From Roseovarius sp. A-2 (GTDB taxonomy: Bacteria > Pseudomonadota > Alphaproteobacteria > Rhodobacterales > Rhodobacteraceae): a stretch of DNA of 64,000 nt. Both the position numbers and the translations under genes were made by a program. Shown piece by piece: positions 17,530-26,041 of this stretch. The notes below the pieces were generated by a model. It had not been told where the DNA came from and made no database searches. It saw nothing but the letters and a program-made list of their open reading frames with translations. Each line of letters begins with the position of its first letter. The stretch's first letter is position 1. Location of the stretch: assembly GCF_002072155.1 (NCBI RefSeq), contig NZ_BDIY01000007.1:62001-126000 (forward strand), in the 5' to 3' direction.

Positions 17530-17997
17530 ATGAGCAAGAGCCTTGCTCGCGTGACCCGTGCCCTGCAGGAGGCCGGACTGGCGATCACGCCCGCCGAGAT
17601 CGGCAACGCCACTACGGCGCAGATGGCCGCCGATCTTGTGGGCTGCGATATCGCGCAGATCGCCAAGTCGATCATGTTTCGCGGGCACGATAGCGGCACG
17701 GCGATCCTGTTTGTCACCTCGGGGGCTAACCAAGTCGACGATGCGCGCGCGAGTGTTGTGGCAGGTGAGGCGCTCGGCAAGGCCGATGCCGCGCTGATCC
17801 GGGCGCAGACCGGCTTTGCCATCGGGGGCGTCTCGCCGGTGGGGCACCTGACGCGCCCGCGCGCGTTCTTTGATCCGCATCTTCTGATCTTCGCAGAGGT
17901 CTGGGCGGCGGCGGGCACACCCCGACATCTCTTTGGCATCGCTCCACGGCAACTGATGAGAATCGCGGGCGCGCAAGAGGCGGATTTCACCGCCTGA
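17530..17997 (+). CDS. YbaK/EbsC-type aminoacyl-tRNA deacylase, 155 aa
   Basis: This family hydrolyses mis-charged tRNAs (for example Cys-tRNA-Pro) in trans. IAKSIMFRGHDSGTAILFVT contains the conserved lysine region of the binding cleft. GFAIGGVSPVGH is the family signature loop, and RPRAFFDPHLLIFAEVWAAAG completes the fold. The 155-aa size is normal. Two ATGs are adjacent (17527, 17530); the second has better spacing (6 nt) from GGAGG and is used here. Expressed divergently from glnE across about 80 nt, and followed by the RDD gene. Confidence 0.85.
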   Translation: MSKSLARVTRALQEAGLAITPAEIGNATTAQMAADLVGCDIAQIAKSIMFRGHDSGTAILFVTSGANQVDDARASVVAGEALGKADAALIRAQTGFAIGGVSPVGHLTRPRAFFDPHLLIFAEVWAAAGTPRHLFGIAPRQLMRIAGAQEADFTA

Positions 17998-18062
17998 CCC
18001 CTTGCAAATGCGCGGCACATGCCCATCCTAAAGCGAATGACCCAGACCCGATTGGCCCCCGC

Positions 18063-18512
18063 ATGAGCGACATCACCTGGCACCTGCCCGACCCCCAGCG
18101 GCAGCCGGAATTCTATGCCGATGTAGCCTCGAAGAGGCTCGTCGCCTTCGTGGTGGACACGATTTTGATTATCGCCATTTGCCTGCTGATTGTCCCCTTC
18201 ACGGCCTTTACCGGTCTGTTCTTCTTTCCGGTCCTGATGACGGTGGTCGGCTTTGCCTACCGCGTCGTGACCATCGCGCGCGGATCGGCCACATGGGGCA
18301 TGCGGCTGATGGCGATCGAGTTTCGCGCGTCCGACGGCCAACGCTTCGGTCTCGGGCTCGCCTTCGTGCATACGCTCGGGCTGACGATTTCCTTTACGCT
18401 GCCAATCTTGCAGGTGATTTCCATCGTCTTGATGCTCACCGGGCCGCGCGGCCAGGGTCTGAGCGACCTGGTTCTGGGCAGCGTTGCCGTCAACCGCCGT
18501 GCTGCAATGTGA
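18063..18512 (+). CDS. RDD family inner-membrane protein, 149 aa
   Basis: The RDD signature appears as the degenerate SKRLVAFVVDTILI near residue 30 (Arg, Asp, Asp pattern), opening the first of three hydrophobic segments (about 32-55, 57-78 and 100-125). ATWGMRLMAIEFRASDGQR is the second conserved block of the family. Function is unknown in general; some RDD proteins act as ion antiporters. It lies between ybaK-like and bpt on the same strand, with gaps of 65 and 77 nt. Confidence 0.82.
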   Translation: MSDITWHLPDPQRQPEFYADVASKRLVAFVVDTILIIAICLLIVPFTAFTGLFFFPVLMTVVGFAYRVVTIARGSATWGMRLMAIEFRASDGQRFGLGLAFVHTLGLTISFTLPILQVISIVLMLTGPRGQGLSDLVLGSVAVNRRAAM

Positions 18513-18589
18513 CAGAGGCGTGACAAGCCCCTTGGCGGGGGCGATGATGGTTGTTATCGTCGCGCACAAGGATAACGCGGAATACCCCC

Positions 18590-19420
18590 ATGCGACACAC
18601 CCTTCCCATAGCGCCCCAGTTCTATGTGACGGCACCGCAACCCTGCCCCTACCTGCCGGGGCGGATGGAACGCAAGCTGTTCACGGCGCTGCAGGGCGAG
18701 AGCGCGCAGCGCCTGAATGACGGGCTGTCCAAACAAGGGTTTCGGCGGTCGCAGAACGTGCTTTACCGGCCGTCCTGCGCCGATTGCGCGGCCTGTCTTT
18801 CGGCGCGGATCAGCGTGGCAGAGTTCACCGCCTCCAAGAGCCAGAAGCGCACCGCGCGCCGCAATGCGCATCTCAAGCGCCGGGCGACCTCTCCCTGGGC
18901 GACCGAAGAACAATACGATCTCTTCCGCCGCTATCTGGAGAGCCGTCACGCCACCGGCGGCATGGCCGATATGGACACGTTCGAGTTTGCCGCGATGATC
19001 GAGGAAACGCCGATCCGCACGCGCGTGGTGGAATATAGCGACCCGGAAGAGGATACGCTGATCGCCGTCTGCCTCACCGACATCCTCGATGACGGGGTGA
19101 GCATGGTCTATTCCTTCTACGAGCCCGACCTGCCCCGCGCATCGCTCGGCACCCATGTGATTCTGGATCATATCGAGATCGCGCGCGAGAATGACCTGCC
19201 CTATGTCTATCTCGGCTACTGGGTGCCGGGCAGCCCCAAAATGGGCTACAAGGCAGCGTTTTCCGGGCTTGAGGTCTATATCGGCAACTCTTGGCAAAAG
19301 ATGCGCGACCCGGAGGCGTTCCGCGCACAGGCGCATCCGCTTGTGAATGATCCGATTTCCGAGCAGGTGGCCAATATCGCCCTGCCCGATGGTGGCCCGT
19401 CGCAACGATTGCGTCCTTGA
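18590..19420 (+). CDS. bpt: aminoacyl-tRNA--protein transferase (Bpt/Ate type), 276 aa
   Basis: N-end-rule enzyme that transfers leucine (Bpt) or arginine from tRNA to proteins with acidic N-termini, marking them for ClpS-ClpAP. The cysteine cluster [13 protein letters not shown], the block [20 protein letters not shown], and [18 protein letters not shown] are family hallmarks. Bacterial members are usually Leu-transferring to Asp/Glu termini; some alphaproteobacterial annotations say arginyltransferase, and the sequence alone does not settle this. The ATG at 18590 gives [14 protein letters not shown]; an earlier in-frame start is rejected. Confidence 0.88.
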   Translation: MRHTLPIAPQFYVTAPQPCPYLPGRMERKLFTALQGESAQRLNDGLSKQGFRRSQNVLYRPSCADCAACLSARISVAEFTASKSQKRTARRNAHLKRRATSPWATEEQYDLFRRYLESRHATGGMADMDTFEFAAMIEETPIRTRVVEYSDPEEDTLIAVCLTDILDDGVSMVYSFYEPDLPRASLGTHVILDHIEIARENDLPYVYLGYWVPGSPKMGYKAAFSGLEVYIGNSWQKMRDPEAFRAQAHPLVNDPISEQVANIALPDGGPSQRLRP

Positions 19421-19438
19421 GCGGGGTTCAGTGCCGGA

Positions 19439-20260
19439 TCAGTTGGCCGGACAGCCTTGTATATCGACCGCATCCCCGGTACTCAGCACCGTCAGGCGCA
19501 GCCCCGAGCGATTAAGCATGAAGCCCTGCTGCTCGACGTGGTGCAGTTCGGTCTCGGCATGCAGGGTCTGGCCGGATCGTCGAGTCTCGGTCTGCGCGAC
19601 CCAGAGCTGCGGATTATCGGTTTCCACCACGACCATTTCCTGCGCACCCATCTGTGTCATTTCGATCTCGGCCATCAGCCGCATGCCGCCCCCGATTCGC
19701 GGCGCGACGCTACAGACAACCCGCCCGACCCCGGCCTCCTCGGCGGTGTAGGGCCGCGTCGCGAGCGCCGCGGCGATCCTGGGGTCGCGCTCTCCCACCC
19801 CAAGCGGCAGGTCGAGCCCGGCCTCCATCTGTACGGGCACGCAGATATCACTGCACAGACCGATCTCGATATCGGCAACGAGCGAGATCGGCTGATCCGC
19901 ACGATCCGGCGTAAGCCGCACCGGTAGCACCAGATCATGCTCATAACCGATCGTGCGCAACCCGCTGGTCATGGTCTGCTGCGGCGTAGGCCAGATGATC
20001 TCGACCGCCTTGAGGTTGCGTGATCCGCGCCAGTAGAAGCGCGGCGGAATTCCGGCGTCGCCCGGTGCGCGCCAATAGGTCTTCCAGCCCGGCTCCATCT
20101 CGAATCGCAGCGCCGCCATATGGCTGCCATCCTGCATCCGCCAGCCCGGAAGCACCGAAACGGCGACCATGTCATCGACAGACTGCGCCGATGTCGGGGC
20201 CGCGAAAACCAGCATGACCGGCATGATAAGAGGGATCAGCAATTTGAACATGACTATCAA
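19439..20260 (-). CDS. secreted DsbD N-terminal-domain protein (stand-alone), 273 aa
   Basis: A Sec signal peptide (about residues 1-26, ending APTSAQ) is followed by an immunoglobulin-like domain with [20 protein letters not shown], typical of the DsbD-alpha/ScsB N-terminal domain. The redox pair is in [14 protein letters not shown] (CxxxC). In full DsbD this domain passes electrons from the membrane core to periplasmic thiol proteins. Here the protein ends without the eight-helix core or thioredoxin domain, and neither is adjacent, so it must work with a partner elsewhere. It is convergent with bpt and divergent from yqgE. Confidence 0.8.
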   Translation of the reverse strand: MIVMFKLLIPLIMPVMLVFAAPTSAQSVDDMVAVSVLPGWRMQDGSHMAALRFEMEPGWKTYWRAPGDAGIPPRFYWRGSRNLKAVEIIWPTPQQTMTSGLRTIGYEHDLVLPVRLTPDRADQPISLVADIEIGLCSDICVPVQMEAGLDLPLGVGERDPRIAAALATRPYTAEEAGVGRVVCSVAPRIGGGMRLMAEIEMTQMGAQEMVVVETDNPQLWVAQTETRRSGQTLHAETELHHVEQQGFMLNRSGLRLTVLSTGDAVDIQGCPAN

Positions 20261-20385
20261 ATGGGGGATTCCACCGGAAATGCCAACTCACATTCCAGCG
20301 AGAAATCTTGCCCCAAGGTGAACGCCCATCTTGCACCCGGCAGCGCGTACCCCCATTCTTGAACTACCATGACGAGAGGCAAAAG

Positions 20386-20952
20386 GTGACGGAAAATACC
20401 GATCTGACAGGAAAAATCCTGATCGCCATGCCCGAGATGGGCGATCCGCGTTTCGTAAATGCGGTGGTGTTCCTGTGCGCGCATTCCGCAGAAGGAACGA
20501 TGGGGCTGATCATCAACAAACCGACGCAGGAGTTGCGCATGCGCGACCTGCTCGAGCAGTTGGAGATCGCGCCGGGCATCGAGATGCGCAATCTGCCGGT
20601 GCATTTCGGCGGGCCGGTCGAGCATGGGCGCGGCTTTGTGCTGCACGATGGCGATTATCACTCGGCGATCTCCTCGCTCGACGTGAACGACGCCTTCGCG
20701 ATGACCGCGACGCTCGACATCCTCGAGGATCTCGCCGAAGGGCGCGGCCCGGCCCATGCGATCCTGGCGCTTGGCTATGCCGGATGGGGACCGGGGCAGC
20801 TTGAAGAGGAAATCGCGCAGAACGGCTGGCTGACCTGCGAGGCGGACATGGATCTGGTCTTTGACACGCCCGACGCCGACAAGTGGGAAACCGCGCTCGG
20901 TCGGCTTGGCGTCTCGGCGCTGATGCTCTCGTCGGACGCGGGCCGCGCCTGA
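20386..20952 (+). CDS. YqgE/AlgH family protein, 188 aa, GTG start
   Basis: [20 protein letters not shown] is the family N-terminus, and [12 protein letters not shown] and [14 protein letters not shown] are its signatures. Function is unresolved; homologues sit near the Holliday-junction resolvase YqgF in other bacteria. The GTG at 20386, with GAGAGG about 6 nt upstream, puts LTGKIL at the expected position. In-frame codons further upstream overlap the promoter of the divergent DsbD-like gene. The next gene (dctB-like) begins 49 nt downstream. Confidence 0.85.
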   Translation: MTENTDLTGKILIAMPEMGDPRFVNAVVFLCAHSAEGTMGLIINKPTQELRMRDLLEQLEIAPGIEMRNLPVHFGGPVEHGRGFVLHDGDYHSAISSLDVNDAFAMTATLDILEDLAEGRGPAHAILALGYAGWGPGQLEEEIAQNGWLTCEADMDLVFDTPDADKWETALGRLGVSALMLSSDAGRA

Positions 20953-21001
20953 GCGGATTGCCGCTGGTCAAGCGCTGGCGCGCGCTGATAGATTGGTGCC
21001 C

Positions 21002-22762
21002 ATGTTTCTCCGCGCCTCACGGACCCTGCTTGTCGCCCCGTTCCTGCTGGTCACTGCCCTGGTGACCGGCGCGGTCTGGCAGTATGGCTACGGCCAGGCG
21101 CTCGACAGGCTGGCGCGCCGGGGCACGGCGGATATGTCGCTGGTGCTGGGCGGGCTGGTCTCGGATCTGCAACGCTACCGCGATCAGGCTGTGGCGCTGG
21201 CCGGGCATCCGACGCTGACCGTGCTGACCGGCGCGCGCGCGCCGCATCAGGAGGCGGCGGCGAACCGGCTGCTGATCGCCTCGGCAGACCGCACCGGGGC
21301 GACCGGGCTATATTTCGTGGACGACCGGGGCGATTTGCTGGCGGGCACCCGAGGCACTCCACCGCCAAACCTCACCCGCTCCGGGGCCTTTGCCCGGGCG
21401 ATGGACGGCGCGCTCGGCACGACCCACTCCATGCAGCGCTCGGGCTCGGCACGGCTGTTTCAATTCGCCGCCCCCTCCTTTGGTGCGGATGGCAAGGTCA
21501 ACGGCGCGCTGATCGCCGTGGCCAATGCCGAGAATGTGGAATTCGGATGGCGCGGATTGCAGACGGCGGTGTTCCTGGTCGACGAGGCGGGCCGTGTCTT
21601 CATGTCCAACCGCTCCGAGCTTCTGGGCTGGGGCAAGCTACCGGGTGAGGCGCAGCTGGTGCCGCCAGACGGCGCGCCGATCCGGTTCACGCAGACCCGC
21701 AGCGGCCCGCATGAAATCTGGCAGATCGACCTTGGCCCCTATCTGCCGCGCCGCGCGTTGCAGGTCAGCCAGGCACTGCCGCGTATTGGCATGACCGGCG
21801 CGGCACTGGTCGATGTGGCCCCGGCGCGACGCATCGCGATGCTGCAGGCGGGGGCCGTGGGCGGGCTGCTTCTGTTCTTCGGCGCGCTGCTGCTTTTTGC
21901 GCAGGAACGGCGCCGCACGCTGGCGCGCGCCAATGCCGAACTGGAACGCCGCGTGGCCGACCGCACGACCAGCCTGACCGAAACCAACCGCGCCCTGCGC
22001 CGCGAGATCCATGAGCGCGAGGAGGCCGAGGCCGCGCTGCGCCGCGCTCAGGCCGAACTGGTGCAGGCCGGCAAGCTCAGCGCGCTTGGCAAGATGAGCG
22101 CGGGCATCAGCCACGAGCTCAACCAGCCCTTGATGGCGATCCGGCAATTCGCGGCGAATGGCGGCGCGTTCCTGCAACGCGGAACGCCTGACAAGGCCGC
22201 CGAAAACCTTGCCCGCATCGACGAGATGGCCCACCGGATGAGCCGCATCATCCGCAACCTGCGTGCCTTTGTGCGCAACGAGAATGAGCCGGTGACCTGT
22301 GTCGACATCGTGCAGGTTGTGCAGGCCGCGCTCGAGATGACCGCCGAACGGCTGGCCAAGGATGGCATCGAGGTCGATTGGCAGCCCCCGGCCCGGCCCG
22401 TTCCCGTGCGCGGCGGCGAGGTGCGGCTCGGGCAGGTCGTGCTCAACCTCATCACCAATGCCGCCGACGCCATGGCCCAAAGCGCCGAGCGACGGTTGTC
22501 GATCAGCCTCACCGACGGCGCGCCGGTCACGCTGCGCCTGTCGGATACCGGGCCTGGCATCGAGGAGCCGGAGAAAATCTTCGACCCGTTCTATTCCACC
22601 AAGCTGATCGGTGCGGGTGACGGGATGGGGCTGGGCCTGTCGATCTCCTACGGCCTGGTCCAGAGCTTCGGCGGCAAGATCACCGGGGCCAATACTGGCC
22701 ATGGCGCGGAATTCACTGTCGAGCTGGAGCCCTGGACAGAGCAACAGAAAGGGGCGGCATGA
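21002..22762 (+). CDS. dctB: DctB-like sensor histidine kinase, 586 aa
   Basis: Topology is that of DctB: a helix at about residues 5-25, a periplasmic dCache-type sensor (about 30-275), and a second helix (about 280-302). A coiled coil follows (ERRVADRTTSLTETNRALRR). The kinase core has HisKA LGKMSAGISHELNQPL (phospho-His), N-box NLITNAADAM, G1 DTGPGIE and G2 GMGLGLSISYGLV. In rhizobia DctB senses C4-dicarboxylates with the transporter. Here it is followed by a regulator (ATGA overlap) and a TRAP transporter, so it likely controls dctPQM. The ATG at 21002 is used; a TTG nine bases earlier is possible. Confidence 0.88.
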   Translation: MFLRASRTLLVAPFLLVTALVTGAVWQYGYGQALDRLARRGTADMSLVLGGLVSDLQRYRDQAVALAGHPTLTVLTGARAPHQEAAANRLLIASADRTGATGLYFVDDRGDLLAGTRGTPPPNLTRSGAFARAMDGALGTTHSMQRSGSARLFQFAAPSFGADGKVNGALIAVANAENVEFGWRGLQTAVFLVDEAGRVFMSNRSELLGWGKLPGEAQLVPPDGAPIRFTQTRSGPHEIWQIDLGPYLPRRALQVSQALPRIGMTGAALVDVAPARRIAMLQAGAVGGLLLFFGALLLFAQERRRTLARANAELERRVADRTTSLTETNRALRREIHEREEAEAALRRAQAELVQAGKLSALGKMSAGISHELNQPLMAIRQFAANGGAFLQRGTPDKAAENLARIDEMAHRMSRIIRNLRAFVRNENEPVTCVDIVQVVQAALEMTAERLAKDGIEVDWQPPARPVPVRGGEVRLGQVVLNLITNAADAMAQSAERRLSISLTDGAPVTLRLSDTGPGIEEPEKIFDPFYSTKLIGAGDGMGLGLSISYGLVQSFGGKITGANTGHGAEFTVELEPWTEQQKGAA

Positions 22763-23988
22763 ACGGTGAGGTTCTTGTCGTCGATGACGACCGCCCGGTG
22801 CGCGAGGCGCTGACGCAAACGCTGGAGCTGGCAGATTACACCGTGCGCGCGGCGGGATCCTTCATCGAGGCCAAGGACCATATCACACCCGATTTTCCCG
22901 GCGTGATCCTGTCGGATATCCGCATGCCGGGGCGCGACGGGTTCCACCTGCTATCGCATACCCGCGCCCTGGACGACGAACTGCCGGTGATCCTTCTGAC
23001 TGGCGAGGGCGACGTGCCGATGGCGGTCAAGGCCATGGGCGACGGCGCCTTCGACTTCCTGGAAAAGCCTTGCGCGCCGGATCAGTTGATCCCGGTGCTT
23101 GAACGCGCATTAAAAAACCGTCGTTTGGTGCTGGAGAACCGCCGCCTGAAGGCGCAGTTGGAAATCGGCGATCCGGCGGCGCGCATGCTCTTTGGCACCT
23201 CGCAACTGGCCGAGGATATGCGCCAGACCGTTCGGCAGGCGGCGCGCGCGGGCACCGAGGTGCTGGTCACCGGCCCGCCCGGCGCGGGTGTGTCCAAGGT
23301 GGCCGAGGTCATCCACCTGATGTCGAAGGGCGCGGGCGGCCCCTTTGTCAAGCGCGCGGCGGCGGGGCTCGACCCGGACGCGCTCGATACCGCCTATGAA
23401 CAGGCGGCGGGCGGCAATCTCTTTCTCGACGAGATCCCCGCCCTGCCCACGGCCAGCCAATACGCGCTCCTCGAACGGCTCGACCCCGGCGGTGACGCGC
23501 GGCTCATTGCGGGCAGCACCGCCGATCTGGCACAGGCAGCCGCCGAGGGCCGCTTCAACGCCGATCTCTACTACCGGCTGGAGGTGCTGCGCGTGCGCAT
23601 CCCCGCGCTGTCGGAACGGCCCGAGGATATCCCCGTGCTGTTTCGCCACTACGTCGCGCAGGCCGCCGAACAGGCCGGCCTCGCCGCGCCCGAAATAAAC
23701 CCCGATCACCTCGCAGCCCTCATGGCGCAGGACTGGCCGGGCAACGCGCGCTCGCTCATGTCGGCCGCGATGCGCTTCGTCCTCGGCATGCCCGACACTG
23801 CGGCGGAAGCGGCGGAATTGGGGCTCGCGGAACAGATGGCGCGAGTCGAGCGTTCGCTGCTGATCGCGGCTTTGGGGCGGCAGAACGGACGCGCGGCGCA
23901 GGCGGCACAGGCGCTCAAACTGCCGCGCAAGACCTTCTACGACAAGCTGGCGCGATACGGGATTCGCCCCGAGGACTATCGCCGCTGA
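22759..23988 (+). CDS. dctD: DctD-like response regulator with degenerate AAA+ domain, 409 aa
   Basis: A receiver domain (residues 1-120) has VVDDD at the N-terminus, the phospho-Asp in ILSDIRMPGRDGF, Thr in LLTGEGD and Lys in LEKPC. The AAA+ region (about 140-365) is degenerate. The P-loop reads GPPGAGVS, lacking the Walker A lysine, and the block that should carry GAFTGA is absent between FVKRAAAGLDPDAL and GGNLFLDEI. Those elements are needed to hydrolyse ATP and contact sigma-54. Arg-finger-like FNADLYYRL and a Fis-type HTH (RAAQAAQALKLPRKTFYDKL) remain. It probably controls dctP without sigma-54. Confidence 0.88.
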   Translation: MNGEVLVVDDDRPVREALTQTLELADYTVRAAGSFIEAKDHITPDFPGVILSDIRMPGRDGFHLLSHTRALDDELPVILLTGEGDVPMAVKAMGDGAFDFLEKPCAPDQLIPVLERALKNRRLVLENRRLKAQLEIGDPAARMLFGTSQLAEDMRQTVRQAARAGTEVLVTGPPGAGVSKVAEVIHLMSKGAGGPFVKRAAAGLDPDALDTAYEQAAGGNLFLDEIPALPTASQYALLERLDPGGDARLIAGSTADLAQAAAEGRFNADLYYRLEVLRVRIPALSERPEDIPVLFRHYVAQAAEQAGLAAPEINPDHLAALMAQDWPGNARSLMSAAMRFVLGMPDTAAEAAELGLAEQMARVERSLLIAALGRQNGRAAQAAQALKLPRKTFYDKLARYGIRPEDYRR

Positions 23989-24001
23989 GTCGCGCCCTGA
24001 C

Positions 24002-24051
24002 TGTGCGGAAATCCGCACAAGCACCACATCACCCGTGCGGATTACCGCACA
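24002..24051 (+). promoter_or_regulatory. tandem 18-bp inverted repeats, probable DctD operators
   Basis: Site 1 (24002-24019) is TGTGCGGAAATCCGCACA, a perfect palindrome around AA. Site 2 (24034-24051) is CGTGCGGATTACCGCACA, sharing both arms. Their centres are 32 bp apart, about three helical turns, so two dimers would bind on the same face of the DNA. They lie just after the dctD stop and about 195-245 bp upstream of the dctP start. I saw no convincing -24/-12 sigma-54 promoter between them and dctP. Confidence 0.75.
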
Positions 24052-24244
24052 AGCCATGCCACAGGTGCAAGGCCGACATGTCATATCCGCTCGGCAAACC
24101 TCTGATAAACGGTCAGAAATCGGGCAGAGCGCCCAGAAATATCGCAGGATCTTGAGCAGCACGTGTGATTCTCTCACGATATCGGCACCGCGCCCGGAAC
24201 CGGGCGTTTCGGAACAGACTGTAATCCATGGGAGGAGATCCAAG

Positions 24245-25246
24245 ATGAAATTCATGACCGCTGCCGTATCGGCACTGGCCCTTACCGCCTTTGCAGGCAC
24301 CGCGATGGCCGCCTGTGACGACGGCGAGATCGTCGTCAAGTTCAGCCACGTCACCAACACTGACAAGCATCCCAAGGGCATCGCCGCCTCGCTGCTGGAA
24401 TCCCGCGTCAACGAGGAAATGAACGGCACCATGTGCATGGAGGTCTATCCGAACTCCACGCTCTACAACGATGACAAGGTGCTCGAGTCGATGCTGCAGG
24501 GCGACGTGCAGCTCGCCGCACCCAGCCTCTCGAAATTCGAGAAATTCACCAAGCAGTTCCGCCTTTTCGACCTGCCGTTCCTGTTCTCGGACGTGCATGC
24601 CGTCGACCGCTTTCAAGCGTCCGAAACCGGTCAGGCGATGCTCGACTCGATGCAACGCCGCGGCCTTCAGGGTCTGGCATACTGGCACAACGGCATGAAG
24701 CAGATGTCGGCGAACGTGCCGCTGCTGGAGCCGTCGGATGCCAACGGCCTCAAGTTCCGCGTTCAATCCTCGGACGTGCTCGTGGCGCAGATGGAGGCGA
24801 TCGGCGGCAGCCCGCAAAAGATGGCCTTTTCCGAGGTCTACGGCGCGCTGCAACAAGGCGTTGTGGACGGGCAGGAAAACACCTGGTCCAATATCTACGG
24901 CAAGAAGTTCTTCGAGGTGCAGGACGGCATCACCGAGACCAATCACGGCATCATCGACTACCTGCTGGTGACCAGCGTCGATTGGCTGGACAGCCTGGAC
25001 GCCGATGTACGTGACCAGTTCCTGACCATCGTGGGTGAGGTGACCGAGACCCGCAATGCCGAGTCGTCCAAGGTCAACCAAGATGCCAAGCAAGCGGTGA
25101 TCGACGCCGGTGGCGAGGTGCGGCAACTTTCGGCCGAGCAGCGCGAAAAGTGGGTCGAGACGATGAAGCCCGTCTGGGAGCAGTTCGAGGGCGATGTCGG
25201 TGCCGAGAATATCGACGCCGCCGTGGCCTCGAACAGCAGTTCGTAA
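24245..25246 (+). CDS. dctP: TRAP transporter substrate-binding protein DctP, 333 aa
   Basis: Periplasmic binding component of a sodium- or proton-driven TRAP transporter. The Sec signal runs to about residue 22 (FAGTAMA then ACDDGE). VKFSHVTNTDKHPKGIAA, a DKVLESMLQGDVQLA block and KFRVQSSDVLVAQMEAIGG carry the binding-site Arg region. PQKMAFSEVYGALQQGVVDG and QENTWSNIY are the classic DctP signatures, and all fit C4-dicarboxylate (malate, succinate, fumarate) binders. The start follows GGGAGGAGATCCAAG. It is the first gene of dctPQM, preceded by the inverted repeats and dctBD. Confidence 0.93.
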   Translation: MKFMTAAVSALALTAFAGTAMAACDDGEIVVKFSHVTNTDKHPKGIAASLLESRVNEEMNGTMCMEVYPNSTLYNDDKVLESMLQGDVQLAAPSLSKFEKFTKQFRLFDLPFLFSDVHAVDRFQASETGQAMLDSMQRRGLQGLAYWHNGMKQMSANVPLLEPSDANGLKFRVQSSDVLVAQMEAIGGSPQKMAFSEVYGALQQGVVDGQENTWSNIYGKKFFEVQDGITETNHGIIDYLLVTSVDWLDSLDADVRDQFLTIVGEVTETRNAESSKVNQDAKQAVIDAGGEVRQLSAEQREKWVETMKPVWEQFEGDVGAENIDAAVASNSSS

Positions 25247-25264
25247 ATCTGCATTAACGGTGCT

Positions 25265-25322
25265 GCCCCGTATAATCGGGGCATGGGTATCAGTATCGGG
25301 CGGGCCCCCGTGGCCCGCCCGA
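25265..25322 (+). terminator. two hairpins between dctP and dctQ (attenuator or mRNA stabiliser)
   Basis: Hairpin 1 (25265-25282) is GCCCCG-TATAAT-CGGGGC. Hairpin 2 (25296-25322) has an 11-bp perfect stem with loop CCCGT. There is no T-run, so full termination is unlikely. The pair probably protects the dctP mRNA end or reduces read-through, giving more binding protein than permease. Confidence 0.6.
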
Positions 25323-25360
25323 CCTGCAACAGACTTCTGCAAGATCAGGGGACCGGGACG

Positions 25361-26041
25361 ATGCAGCACAGGACAGGGCTAATCGACCAGATCGAGGAGA
25401 CGGTGATCGCCGTGCTGCTCGGGCTGATGACACTCACCACCTTCGCCAATGTGGTGGCGCGCTACATTTTCAATTCGAACATCCTCTGGGCACTCGAACT
25501 GACGGTGTTCATGTTCGGATGGCTGGTGCTGCTGGGTGCCTCCTACGCAGTCAAGAAACACGCGCATCTCGGCGTGGACGCGATCCTCAACATGGTGTCG
25601 CAACCGGCGCGTCGCGTGCTTGCGCTCATCTCGGTCGCGGCCTGCCTGATGTTTTCGCTGCTGCTGCTCAAGGGCTGTTACGATTACTGGGCGGTCTTCG
25701 CCGACCTGCCCCCCACATCGGGGCGCTGGTTTCCGACGGGCTTCGACATGAGCGCCCGCAGCCAGAGCTTCTACGAGGTGCAGGACGTGCCGATGGTCGG
25801 TGTCTTCCGCTTTCTGGAGGACATGATCAACTACGGCGAAACCTACGAGAAACTGCCCAAGGTCGTGCCCTATATCGTGCTGCCGATCTCGGCGCTCCTG
25901 CTGGTGCTGCGATTTTCACAGGTCGCGGTCGCAATCTGGCGCGGCGACGTGGATCGTCTGGTTGCCAGCCACGAGGTCGAGGACGAGCTTGACGAGATCC
26001 GCGCCGAACATGCGCGCGACGCGAACGGGGGATCGAACTGA
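25361..26041 (+). CDS. dctQ: TRAP transporter small permease DctQ, 226 aa
   Basis: Four transmembrane helices: about residues 12-35 (VIAVLLGLMTLTTFANVVARY), 48-68, 85-110 and 170-195. RYIFNSNILWALELTVFMFGWL and GASYAVKKHAHLGVDAI are the conserved DctQ motifs. A soluble stretch between helices 3 and 4 (about 55 residues) makes it longer than minimal DctQ proteins, as in C4-dicarboxylate systems. The ATG at 25361 follows AGGGGACCGGGACG. Its stop overlaps the dctM start by one nucleotide (TGATG). Confidence 0.92.
   Translation: MQHRTGLIDQIEETVIAVLLGLMTLTTFANVVARYIFNSNILWALELTVFMFGWLVLLGASYAVKKHAHLGVDAILNMVSQPARRVLALISVAACLMFSLLLLKGCYDYWAVFADLPPTSGRWFPTGFDMSARSQSFYEVQDVPMVGVFRFLEDMINYGETYEKLPKVVPYIVLPISALLLVLRFSQVAVAIWRGDVDRLVASHEVEDELDEIRAEHARDANGGSN

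Noticed and set aside
17451-18635. A 395-codon upstream extension of glnE on the minus strand
   Set aside because: It runs antisense over the YbaK-like and RDD genes, has no family resemblance, and GlnE has its normal N-terminus at 17450.
24052-24244. Possible sigma-54 promoter for dctP
   Set aside because: No GG-N10-GC pair with TGGCAC/TTGCA context was found, and the linked DctD lacks GAFTGA.
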